From NCBI RefSeq assembly GCF_017876655.1, contig NZ_JAGIOK010000001.1, positions 806,001 through 870,000 on the forward strand: a stretch of 64,000 nt of DNA, given 5' to 3'. This stretch comes from Microbacterium imperiale (GTDB lineage: Bacteria > Actinomycetota > Actinomycetes > Actinomycetales > Microbacteriaceae). Below, piece by piece: positions 27,315 through 35,638 of the stretch. Under the pieces are notes generated by a model. The model was not told the DNA's origin. It did not search any database and saw only the letters and a list, made by a program, of their open reading frames with translations. The position numbers and the translations under genes were made by a program. Numbering within the stretch: the first letter of the stretch is position 1; every line of letters starts with the position of its first letter.

Positions 27315-27986
27315 TCAGTCCTGCGGGGTGACGACCTTGTTCTGATACGCCCAGACGACCGCTTGCAGGCGGGACCGCACCCCGAGCTTCGGCAGGATGC
27401 GCACGATGTGCGACTTCACCGTGCTGACCTCGACGGTGAGCGCGGCGGCGATGTCGTCGTTCGACATGCCCTGCGCCAGCAGCTCGAGGATCTCCCGCTC
27501 GCGCGGGGTCAGGTGCCCCGCCGCCTCGGCTGACGTCGACACCCGCTGCAGCGCACGACGACGCGAGAACTCGCGCAGCACGCGGCGAGTGACGGTCTGA
27601 TCGAGCGTGCCGTTGCCCGCGGCCACGTTGCGGACCGCGCGCACGATGTCTTCGGGTTCGGCGTCCTTGAGCAGGAAGCCCGAGGCCCCCGCCTCGAGCG
27701 CCTCGAACACGTACTCGTCGAGGTCGAAGGTGGTCAGGATCAGCACCGGAATGCTCGGGCCGCCGTCTTCCCGGTCACCGAGGGCGCGGGTCACCTCGAT
27801 GCCGGTGAGGCCCGGCATCCGGATGTCGAGACAGGCCACATCCGGCCGCAGGGATGCCGCGAGCTCGAGGGCCTGCACGCCGTCGGGCGCCGTCGCCACC
27901 ACCTCGACGTCGGGTTCGGCGGCAAGCAGGGCGGCGAGGCCCGCGCGCGCGAGCGGCTGATCGTCGGCGACGAGCACACGGATCAT
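27315..27986 (-). CDS. NarL/LuxR-family response regulator
   Basis: A 223-aa response regulator. The receiver domain has acidic pocket ADDQ, phospho-Asp in VACLDIRMPGLTG near residue 54 and the conserved Lys in FLLKDAEPEDI. The C-terminal LuxR-type helix-turn-helix reads LTPREREILELLAQGMSNDDIAAA. It overlaps the kinase gene by four bases (ATGA). Probably the DNA-binding output of the CPBP-kinase-regulator operon. Confidence 0.93.
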   Translation of the reverse strand: MIRVLVADDQPLARAGLAALLAAEPDVEVVATAPDGVQALELAASLRPDVACLDIRMPGLTGIEVTRALGDREDGGPSIPVLILTTFDLDEYVFEALEAGASGFLLKDAEPEDIVRAVRNVAAGNGTLDQTVTRRVLREFSRRRALQRVSTSAEAAGHLTPREREILELLAQGMSNDDIAAALTVEVSTVKSHIVRILPKLGVRSRLQAVVWAYQNKVVTPQD

Positions 27987-29215
27987 GTCGGCCCTCCCGG
28001 GGCGTTCGTCGGCTCGGCCGGCACGGTGAGGCGGACAGTCCAGCCGCCGGGGGCATCCGGTCCCGCCTCCAGCGTGCCACCCACGAGACCGGCGCGCTCG
28101 CGCATCCCGAGCAGACCGAAGCCCTCACGCGCCGGTTCGGCGTCGGAGGACGGGATGCCCGATGCCGCGGGCACGTTGCTCACGGTCGCGATGAAGACGT
28201 CGGGTCGGGTGCCATCGAGGTGCACCTCGCACGACGCTCCGGGGGCGTGCCGGGCGGCGTTGGCCAGCGCCTCTTGCACCATGCGATAGATCACGAGCTG
28301 TCCGAGCGGTCCGACCTGCCCACCGCCGGATGCCGTCGTCAGCTCGACGACGCGGCCCGTGGCGCGCGCCGACTCGACGAGAGAGGTGACGGTCTCGAGC
28401 GTCTCGACGGCATCGCGATCATCTCCGTCGCGGCGCAGCAGTCCGACGAGCTGGCGGAGGTCGTCGAGCAGCACCCGGCTCTGCTCGCGCACCTGGCGGA
28501 CGGCGACCCGAGCGGCCTCGGGGTCGGTCGCGATCTGGCGCTCGATGACGCCGGCCATGAGCGCGATGCTCGACACGTGGTGGGCGGCGATGTCGTGCAG
28601 TTCACGGGCCATCGCGGCGCGCTCGCGCGCGACGGCGGCCTCGACGACGGCGGCGCGCTCTCGGCGCATCGCCTCGGTCTCGCCGGTCCGGGCCCGATGC
28701 GCGTCGCGCCGCGCGGTGACGGCCAATACCCCCGCCGCCGGCAGGGCGACGATCGCCACCGCCTGCAGCAGGGCGGCACCGAGTGCGCCCGGCACCGAAA
28801 CGGCGCTCGAGCCGAGGATGTCGGCCGTCTGGCCGCCGGCGACGAGCACCCCGGCGACCGGCAGCAGTACCCGCAGCCGGCGCGGCGGAACGAGCAGCGT
28901 GGTGCGGAGCACGGCGACCAGCACCGCGGCATCCGCAAGACTCCCGAGCCCCGTCGGCGCGAGGATGCCGACCAGCAGGGCCCCGGTGGCGGTGCCGAGC
29001 AGGACCGAGACCGGCGCGACGCGCGCGAAGCACAGGGCGATCGCTTGGGCTGCCAGGACGGCGCCCGATATCCACCAGGCTGCGGTGTCGATCCGCACGG
29101 TCGCTTCGCCGGCGAACAGGTGCGGGGCCGCCAGCAGCGCCAGAAGGGTCGCCGCGCCGGTGCCGAGCGCCACGACGACATCCGTGACGCCCGGCATCCG
29201 CCGTGAGGACCTCAT
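27983..29215 (-). CDS. sensor histidine kinase (HisKA_3 type)
   Basis: A 410-aa sensor kinase with about five N-terminal membrane segments and no large extracytoplasmic domain, suggesting it senses the membrane. The phosphoacceptor motif is ARELHDIAAHHVSSIALM, and the ATP-binding region has EALANAARHAPGASCEV and GFGLLGMRERAGLVGG. ATG at 29215 is chosen because it overlaps the upstream CPBP gene stop by four bases and gives the expected architecture; a longer frame upstream has shadow composition. Confidence 0.9.
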   Translation of the reverse strand: MRSSRRMPGVTDVVVALGTGAATLLALLAAPHLFAGEATVRIDTAAWWISGAVLAAQAIALCFARVAPVSVLLGTATGALLVGILAPTGLGSLADAAVLVAVLRTTLLVPPRRLRVLLPVAGVLVAGGQTADILGSSAVSVPGALGAALLQAVAIVALPAAGVLAVTARRDAHRARTGETEAMRRERAAVVEAAVARERAAMARELHDIAAHHVSSIALMAGVIERQIATDPEAARVAVRQVREQSRVLLDDLRQLVGLLRRDGDDRDAVETLETVTSLVESARATGRVVELTTASGGGQVGPLGQLVIYRMVQEALANAARHAPGASCEVHLDGTRPDVFIATVSNVPAASGIPSSDAEPAREGFGLLGMRERAGLVGGTLEAGPDAPGGWTVRLTVPAEPTNAPGGPT

Positions 29216-30141
29216 GCCGCTATCTTCGCGGCTTCCGGAGCGGGGCGTCCCACCAGGGGGGTCGTACGGGGCAGGCCGAGGCGTCCGCGGGTGAGTGCGA
29301 TGGTGATCGCCGCCGCCACCGTCGCGCCGATCAGCAGCACGTGCTGCAGTTGGTCCGCGCCGACGGTGGGGAACATCTCGGCCCAGAAGACGGTGACGGT
29401 GTTGTTCAGGCTCACGTGGAACAGCATCACGATCGGCAGGCTCTGGCCCGACCGGTTGAACAGCCACATGATGACGACGTTGAACAGCGCGCTGAAGGCG
29501 ACGAACTCGACGACGTTCAGCCACGTGAGGTCGGGCCACGATCCCCACTCGGTGAGGAAGAGAGGCAGGTGCCAGATTCCCCACAGCGGTCCGAGGATCG
29601 CGGCGGCGCCGAGCGGTCCGAAGCGTTCCTGCAGCGGCGGCAGCGCGAAGTCGCGCCAGCCGGGCTCTTCGGCGAGCCCCGTCGTCAGCATCTGCAGCAG
29701 CAGCGCGGGGACATACAGCGCGAGGGCGACGAGGCTCGGCGCCTGCACCTGTCCCCCGGAGGCGATCGTGCCGAGCACCAGCACCGCGATCGGCACCGCG
29801 AGCAGCGCCACCGCGTACCACCGGGGCGCGACCCGCCAGCGCAGCAGCCGGCTCACCCAGACGCGCAGGCCCGCGCGGCCGCCCGTCAACGCCGTGACGA
29901 TGAACGCCGCCCCGAGCGGCCCGACGTAAGCGCCGAAGAGCATGCCGGTGAACTGCGAGGTGCCGAAGATCCGCGGGAACGCGTAGTCCCAGACGCCCAG
30001 TCCGTCGCGGGAGAGGATCCAGGGCGTCCACGCCACCCAGCTGAGGCCGAGCGCCAGCACGAAGAACGACACGAGCGGTCTGCGGCGTATCACTCCGGCG
30101 ATCCCGGCGGTCGAGCTGTTGCCTTCACGAATGGCAGACAT
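29212..30141 (-). CDS. CPBP-family intramembrane metalloprotease
   Basis: A 309-aa polytopic membrane protein with the three Abi/CAAX-protease motifs: EEPGWRDFALPPL (motif 1), LWGIWHLPLFL (motif 2) and MLFHVSLNNTV (motif 3), supplying the catalytic Glu and His residues. Bacterial members are tied to prenylated-protein processing, bacteriocin immunity or regulated proteolysis. Being the first gene of an operon with a membrane-sensing kinase suggests it takes part in that signalling, which is inferred. Confidence 0.85.
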   Translation of the reverse strand: MSAIREGNSSTAGIAGVIRRRPLVSFFVLALGLSWVAWTPWILSRDGLGVWDYAFPRIFGTSQFTGMLFGAYVGPLGAAFIVTALTGGRAGLRVWVSRLLRWRVAPRWYAVALLAVPIAVLVLGTIASGGQVQAPSLVALALYVPALLLQMLTTGLAEEPGWRDFALPPLQERFGPLGAAAILGPLWGIWHLPLFLTEWGSWPDLTWLNVVEFVAFSALFNVVIMWLFNRSGQSLPIVMLFHVSLNNTVTVFWAEMFPTVGADQLQHVLLIGATVAAAITIALTRGRLGLPRTTPLVGRPAPEAAKIAA

Positions 30142-30264
30142 GCGTGGTTCCTTCCGTTGCCGTCACGCCCCGAGGAACGGGGTCGTCGTCGACTGTAGGA
30201 ATCCGGCAGCATCCGGCTCGACGTCCGAACGAGGGCACTTCGCGATGTCCACCCAAAGGTGCAA

Positions 30265-30296
30265 GTGGTCAGGCGGCAGCGTGGTCAGGCGGCAGC
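30265..30296. repeat. 16-bp tandem duplication across the MFS stop codon
   Basis: GTGGTCAGGCGGCAGC occurs twice in direct tandem (30265-30280, 30281-30296). The second copy contains the stop codon of the MFS gene, and the first lies just beyond it, so the gene's last codons and stop are duplicated. Confidence 0.8.
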
Positions 30297-31544
30297 GGCA
30301 TCCTCGTCGTCGACGGGTTTCGCGGCGGCGATGTGCGTGATCGGACGCCACACGAGCAGCAGCGTGATCGCCGCCCCGACGAAGGCGAACCACCAGGGGC
30401 CGGTCGGTCCCCACACCTGCGCGATCACGCCGCCGAGCGCCTGGCCGATGACCAGACCGCCGAAGACACCCACCATGTTCACCGAGGCGATCCGGCCCTG
30501 CAGCTCGTGCGGCACGAGGCGCTGGCGCACGGTCGTCGAGATGGTCGCCCACACGAAGGCGTAGGCGCCGAACGCGATCATGATGATGAACGCGACCGTG
30601 CCCGATGTCGTCAGGGCGAACGCGAGATGCATGAGCACTTCGGCCGACAGGCACACGCGCATGAGCGTTGCGAACGAGAAGCGCCGCTCGAGCCGTCCGA
30701 ACAGCAGGGTCGCCGCCAGCCCCCCGATCGCGGACGCCGTGGTGAGGGCGCCGTACCCGACCGGCCCCATCTGCAGGTAGTCGGTCGCGTACAGCACGAG
30801 CACGCCCCACGGCGCCGCCCACGTCACGTTGAACGTCAGGATGATGATCACCAGCGTCCGCACCGGCGGGTTGCGCCACAGCCACCGGATGCCGCTGAGG
30901 ATGTCGGTGTGCACCGGCGTCCGCTCGCGCGGGGCACCCGCCGGCTCGACGCGACGCGTGGCCGTGATGCGCGAGATCAGGACGATCGCCAGCGCGACGC
31001 ACGACCCTTGCACCGCGAACGGCCAGAACGAGCCGAGTGCGAACAGGAAGGCGCCCAGCGGCGGCCCGCCCAGCTGATTCGCGACCAGGAACCCGGCCTG
31101 CAGGCGGGCGTTGCCGATGCCGAGGTCGGACTTGCGCACCATCATCGGCAGCAGCGTGCTGCTGGTGGTGTCGACGAACACCTCGGCGGTGCCGTAGAGG
31201 AACGCCACGATCAGCACCATCCAGATGCTCGCGATGCCCGTGACGAGGAAGACGCAGAGCGCGACCAGCACGAGAGCGCGGATGCCGTTGGCCACCATGA
31301 TGAGCAGGCGGCGGTCGACCCGGTCGGCGATGGCACCGGCGTGCAGTCCGAACAGCAGCCACGGCAGGTACTGCATGACGGCGCCGGAGGCGACGAGGAT
31401 CGGCGAGTCCGTCATCGATGCGATCAGCAGCGGGGCCGCGGCGAGCGCGATGCCATCGCCGATGTTGCTCGTCACCGACGATGCGAACAGCCACCGGAAG
31501 TCGCGCCCCAACCGGCGCGGCGCAACCCATTCTGCGATACCCAC
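30285..31544 (-). CDS. MFS transporter (MFS_3-like)
   Basis: A 419-aa major facilitator with about 12 membrane segments. Its architecture resembles the enterobactin-exporter-like MFS_3 group, shown by FRWLFASSVTSNIGDGIALAA at the N-terminus and RQRLVPHELQGRIASVNMVG between helices. It starts with GTG at 31544 and is divergent from the uvrA-like gene. Substrate unknown; it could be a drug or siderophore exporter. Confidence 0.85.
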   Translation of the reverse strand: MGIAEWVAPRRLGRDFRWLFASSVTSNIGDGIALAAAPLLIASMTDSPILVASGAVMQYLPWLLFGLHAGAIADRVDRRLLIMVANGIRALVLVALCVFLVTGIASIWMVLIVAFLYGTAEVFVDTTSSTLLPMMVRKSDLGIGNARLQAGFLVANQLGGPPLGAFLFALGSFWPFAVQGSCVALAIVLISRITATRRVEPAGAPRERTPVHTDILSGIRWLWRNPPVRTLVIIILTFNVTWAAPWGVLVLYATDYLQMGPVGYGALTTASAIGGLAATLLFGRLERRFSFATLMRVCLSAEVLMHLAFALTTSGTVAFIIMIAFGAYAFVWATISTTVRQRLVPHELQGRIASVNMVGVFGGLVIGQALGGVIAQVWGPTGPWWFAFVGAAITLLLVWRPITHIAAAKPVDDEDAAAA

Positions 31545-31586
31545 CGCACGAGCCTAGGGGGCGGCTCCGACACGTAGGCTTGCCCG

Positions 31587-34136
31587 ATGTCCGGAACCCG
31601 CCGCACGACCCCCGATGCCTTCGTCCGTGTGCGCGGCGCGAACGAGAACAACCTCCGGAACGTCGATGTCGACGTTCCGCGCGACGTGATCGTCGCCTTC
31701 ACGGGGGTGTCGGGGTCGGGCAAGTCGTCACTCGCCTTCGGCACGATCTTCACCGAGGCGCAGCGACGGTATCTCGAGTCGGTCGCGCCCTACGCGCGGC
31801 GCCTCATCCAGCAGGGCCACAACCCGCACGTCGAGTCGATCACGGGACTGCCGCCCGCCGTCGCGCTGCAGCAGCGCCGCGGTGCGCCCAGCTCGCGCTC
31901 GAGCGTCGGCACCGTCACGACGCTGTCGAACTCGCTGCGGATGCTGTTCTCGCGCGCGGGCACCTTTCCCGACGGATTCACCACCCGGCTCGACTCCGAC
32001 GCTTTCTCTCCCAACACCGCCGCCGGAGCATGCCCCGAGTGTCACGGCATCGGCGTCGCCCACACCGTCACGGAAGAGACACTCGTCCCCGACCCGTCGC
32101 TCAGCATTCGCGACGGCGCGATCGCGGCGTGGCCGGGTGCCTGGCAGGCGAAGAACCTGCGCGACATCACCATCGCCCTGGGATACGACGTCGACCGCCC
32201 CTGGCGCGACCTCGACCCCGCCGACCGCGAGTGGATCCTCTTCACCGACGAGCAGCCCGTCGTGGAGATCACGCCGCAGCGCGACCGCGTCGCCAAGCCC
32301 TACAAGGGCATGTTCTGGAGCGCGAAGAAGTACGTCTTCCACACCCTCGCCGACTCGAACAGCGCGAAGATGCGCGAGCGCGTGCTGCAGTTCGTCCGCA
32401 CCGGTGTCTGCCCGCTGTGCGGCGGGTCGGGGCTGCGCCGCGAGGCGCTCGCCGTCACCTTCGCCGGCCGCACCATCGCCGAGCTGAACGCCCTGCCGAT
32501 GAGCGAGCTCGCCGACATCCTGCGTCCCACCACGAAGCTGACGGATGCCGCGCCCGCGCTGCCCACGTCGTCGTCGGGCGAGCGCACGGATGTCGCCGTC
32601 GCGATCACCACCGACCTCGTCGCCCGCATCGAGGTGCTCATCGACCTGGGGCTCGGCTACCTCGGCCTCGGTCGTGTGACCACGACCCTCTCCCCCGGCG
32701 AGATGCAGCGCCTGCGCCTGGCGACGCAGCTGCGCTCGGGCCTGTTCGGCGTGGTGTACGTGCTCGACGAGCCGTCGGCGGGGCTGCATCCCGCCGACGC
32801 CGAGCCGCTGCTCGATGTGCTCGAGCAGCTGACCGCGGCGGGCAACTCGGTGTTCGTCGTCGAGCACAACATGGACGTCGTGCGCGGCGCGGACTGGATC
32901 GTCGACGTCGGTCCGGGAGCGGGCGAGGGCGGCGGTGCGGTGCTGTACAGCGGAACCGTCGACGGGCTCGCCGACGTCGCCGAGTCGGTGACGCGACCCT
33001 TCCTGTTCCCCGATGCCGACGCCGGGGCCGCAGAGCCTCGCGCCGTGCGCACCCCCGCCGGTTGGCTGATGCTGGAGGGCGCCTCACTGCACAACCTCGC
33101 CCATGTCGACGCGGCGTTCCCGCTCGGAACGTTCGTCGCGGTGACGGGAGTGTCGGGGTCGGGCAAGTCGTCGCTCGTCGGCGGTGTGCTGCGCGACGTC
33201 GTGCGCGGCTACCTGCGCGGAGACGACACGGCGGACGAGTCGGCCGACGAGACGACGGATGCCGCGGGGCTGGCCGAAGCGACGATCCCCGACGCGCGAG
33301 CCGATGCCCTCACGGTGCGAACCGTCGCGGGCCTCGAGCACATCGACCGGCTCGTGCGCGTCGACCAGAAGCCGATCGGACGCACGCCCCGCTCGAACCT
33401 CGCGACCTACACCGGCCTGTTCGACGCCGTGCGTGCGGTGTTCGCCGGCACCGACCTCGCCCGCGAGCGCGGCTACACCGCCGGCCGCTTCTCGTTCAAC
33501 GTCGCGGGAGGCCGCTGCGAGACGTGCCTCGGCGAGGGCTACGTCTCGGTCGAGCTGCTCTTCCTGCCCGGAAGCTACGGCAAGTGCCCGACGTGCCACG
33601 GCGCGCGGTACAACGACGAGACGCTCGAGGTGACCTACCGCGGCAAGAACATCGCCGACGTGCTCGCCCTCACCGTTGCAGAGGCCGCCGACTTCCTCGA
33701 GCCGGTGCCCGCGGCATCCCGCAGCCTGCGCACCCTGCGCGAGGTCGGCCTTGGGTATCTGCGACTCGGTCAGCCGGCGACGGAGCTCTCGGGAGGCGAG
33801 GCGCAGCGCATCAAGCTCGCGACCGAGCTGCAGCGAGCCCGACGCGGCCACACGCTGTACCTGCTCGACGAGCCCACCACCGGGCTGCATCCGGCCGACG
33901 TGCGCCTGCTGCTCACGCAGCTGCATGCGCTCGTCGACGCCGGCAACACGGTGGTCGTCGTCGAACATGACATGGATGTCGTCGCCTCGGCCGACTGGGT
34001 CATCGACCTCGGCCCGTCCGGCGGGAACGCGGGCGGGCGCGTGGTGGCGGCAGGGACGCCGGGGGATGTGGCGCGGGAGACGGAGAGCCGGACGGCGCCG
34101 TACCTCGCGCGGCGGCTGGCCACCTCGGCGACGTGA
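31587..34136 (+). CDS. UvrA-like ABC ATPase (UvrA2 type)
   Basis: An 849-aa UvrA-family protein, about 100 residues shorter than canonical UvrA. Two Walker A motifs of the form GVSGSGKSSL are seen (near residues 48 and 522). Zinc-finger pairs are ACPECHGIG, CPLCGGSG, CETCLGEG and CPTCHGAR. The ABC signatures are TTLSPGEMQRLRLA and ATELSGGEAQRIKLA. The short length suggests loss of the UvrB-binding domain, as in UvrA2/DrrC-like proteins linked to damage tolerance or drug resistance. The 3' 217 bases lie in a direct repeat copied 8.7 kb downstream. Confidence 0.88.
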   Translation: MSGTRRTTPDAFVRVRGANENNLRNVDVDVPRDVIVAFTGVSGSGKSSLAFGTIFTEAQRRYLESVAPYARRLIQQGHNPHVESITGLPPAVALQQRRGAPSSRSSVGTVTTLSNSLRMLFSRAGTFPDGFTTRLDSDAFSPNTAAGACPECHGIGVAHTVTEETLVPDPSLSIRDGAIAAWPGAWQAKNLRDITIALGYDVDRPWRDLDPADREWILFTDEQPVVEITPQRDRVAKPYKGMFWSAKKYVFHTLADSNSAKMRERVLQFVRTGVCPLCGGSGLRREALAVTFAGRTIAELNALPMSELADILRPTTKLTDAAPALPTSSSGERTDVAVAITTDLVARIEVLIDLGLGYLGLGRVTTTLSPGEMQRLRLATQLRSGLFGVVYVLDEPSAGLHPADAEPLLDVLEQLTAAGNSVFVVEHNMDVVRGADWIVDVGPGAGEGGGAVLYSGTVDGLADVAESVTRPFLFPDADAGAAEPRAVRTPAGWLMLEGASLHNLAHVDAAFPLGTFVAVTGVSGSGKSSLVGGVLRDVVRGYLRGDDTADESADETTDAAGLAEATIPDARADALTVRTVAGLEHIDRLVRVDQKPIGRTPRSNLATYTGLFDAVRAVFAGTDLARERGYTAGRFSFNVAGGRCETCLGEGYVSVELLFLPGSYGKCPTCHGARYNDETLEVTYRGKNIADVLALTVAEAADFLEPVPAASRSLRTLREVGLGYLRLGQPATELSGGEAQRIKLATELQRARRGHTLYLLDEPTTGLHPADVRLLLTQLHALVDAGNTVVVVEHDMDVVASADWVIDLGPSGGNAGGRVVAAGTPGDVARETESRTAPYLARRLATSAT
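33903..34119 (+). repeat. direct repeat, copy 1 (3' end of the uvrA-like gene)
   Basis: 217 bases match 42639-42855 with nine substitutions counted by eye and no gaps. This copy is part of the intact gene and forms the left boundary of the island. Confidence 0.9.
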
Positions 34137-34283
34137 AGAACCCGGTGAGCGACGTCGATGTCTCCACATATCGATCGGTGCCGGTGAACGCGAGTGCTGG
34201 GCAGGCCGTCGCGGAGCGTTCGGGAGAACCGGCCGTGTATGCTTTGCGACCGACCGTACCCGCAACCTGAACGGGGATACCCA

Positions 34284-34910
34284 GTGGCCCGTCAAGAGCG
34301 AGCGATCCAGACGCGAGAGCGACTGCTCAGTGCTGCCGCCGAGGAGTTTGATGCAAACGGGTTCCTCGCTACACGGCTGATCGACATCGCCGAACGCGCG
34401 CACGTCACACGCGGCTCTCTCTACTTCCACTTCGAGTCGAAGGCGGATCTCGCGTCAGCGCTCGCGGCGCAACAGTACGAGTCATGGGCTCAGTACGTTC
34501 CCGCCCGTCGAAAGCAGGGTTATCACGGCATCGAGCTGCTGATGCTGTTCGCCCACGACCTCGCCATCGGATTTCGGGACGACGTCGCCAGCCGTGCGGC
34601 GATGCGTCTGATCAAGGAAGCGGCACACGTCGAGGCCACGTTGCCGACCCCGTTCGAAGGGTGGATCACCGACGTCAAGGCGCTCCTTGGGGAGGCCCGC
34701 GACCTCGGCGAGATCGGTGACACGATCGATCTCGGTCAGGTGTCGTGGGTGATCGTGGCCAGTATCTTCGGCGTGCAGGAGATGGGTGATCAACTTGAAC
34801 AACGACAGGGCATCTGCGAACGCCTCGACGCCATGTGGCTTTATCTCCTGCCGGGCCTGGGAATCACCCACGCGGAGGCTTACGTGGATCGGATGATCGC
34901 TGCCGCGTGA
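34284..34910 (+). CDS. TetR-family regulator, gamma-butyrolactone receptor-like
   Basis: A 208-aa regulator. The N-terminus ARQERAIQTRERLLSAAAEE and the HTH region VTRGSLYFHFESKADLASAL closely follow the ArpA/ScbR signal-receptor group of Streptomyces, and the C-terminal MWLYLLPGLGI fits too. Those proteins repress antibiotic genes until a butyrolactone binds. GTG at 34284 opens the conserved domain. It converges on the biosynthetic operon (31-bp overlap of 3' ends with the last gene). No AfsA-type butyrolactone synthase is present, so the ligand is unknown. Confidence 0.8.
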   Translation: MARQERAIQTRERLLSAAAEEFDANGFLATRLIDIAERAHVTRGSLYFHFESKADLASALAAQQYESWAQYVPARRKQGYHGIELLMLFAHDLAIGFRDDVASRAAMRLIKEAAHVEATLPTPFEGWITDVKALLGEARDLGEIGDTIDLGQVSWVIVASIFGVQEMGDQLEQRQGICERLDAMWLYLLPGLGITHAEAYVDRMIAAA

Positions 34911-35638
34911 GCAGCCGCCGAATGGAGCGCGTTGACGAGCGCGCCATTCGCGGAAATGGTCTCGAGCCCGTAACGGGTTGCCAGTAGCTGATGTGCCCCG
35001 AGACTGTGCATCCCTCCGCCGGGGATGACAAGCACATCGTGTTTGTCAGGCTGCTGTAAAGCCACCTGGGCGATGAGGGAGTCGGCGTTCACTGCATGCC
35101 TGGCGCCGGCGTCGAACAGATCAGGCCGCTCGTATGTCGTCCACCCGGCGGGCAGCTCGTACCGAAAGGTCGTATCAACACCCGGGCGCAGGGAGAGGTA
35201 TTTTTTGAGCGCGTCGATGGTCTCGTCTGAGAACCATGGAGGGATGACCACGAGCTTGCGTTGCGAGGAGCGCTCCGCCACCGCTTCCCGCAGCGCCCGC
35301 CCCGACGTCACGACGGGGATGCCTCCGGCAATCTCTGTCGCAACGTCCTGGAATTCTGCGTCGAACTGTGCGCCGCCGAACAGACTGCTGCTGGCGAAGC
35401 AGTACCCGATCGAGTGGACGCCCAGATCTGCGAGATGTCTGATGGAGCGCCGCAGCCCCGACGCATTCAGGAGGTAGTCGAGGGACTTTCCTCGGAACTC
35501 CTCTCCGGGGGCTCGAGGGGTGTCGAAGCGGGCGGTGTGCACGGTCGTCCAGACCGGGCGCGACAACCAGGCTTCCGCTTCGGGAACCGGATCATTGTGG
35601 ATGACCAGTAGACCGAGTCGGTAGTCGCCCGGTGACAT
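34880..35638 (-). CDS. Asp/Glu racemase-superfamily enzyme (maleate isomerase/AMDase-like)
   Basis: A 252-aa protein resembling maleate isomerase and arylmalonate decarboxylase. Cys80 sits in HSIGYCFASSSLFGG, the position of the first catalytic Cys. The place of the second Cys (near residue 208, in VIPGGGMHSLG) is occupied by Gly. One-Cys members such as arylmalonate decarboxylase have a different single Cys, so the reaction here may be unusual. It is the last gene of the operon, and its start shares one base with the stop of the exporter gene. An isomerase or decarboxylase acting on the cluster product is inferred. Confidence 0.7.
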   Translation of the reverse strand: MSPGDYRLGLLVIHNDPVPEAEAWLSRPVWTTVHTARFDTPRAPGEEFRGKSLDYLLNASGLRRSIRHLADLGVHSIGYCFASSSLFGGAQFDAEFQDVATEIAGGIPVVTSGRALREAVAERSSQRKLVVIPPWFSDETIDALKKYLSLRPGVDTTFRYELPAGWTTYERPDLFDAGARHAVNADSLIAQVALQQPDKHDVLVIPGGGMHSLGAHQLLATRYGLETISANGALVNALHSAAAHAAAIIRST

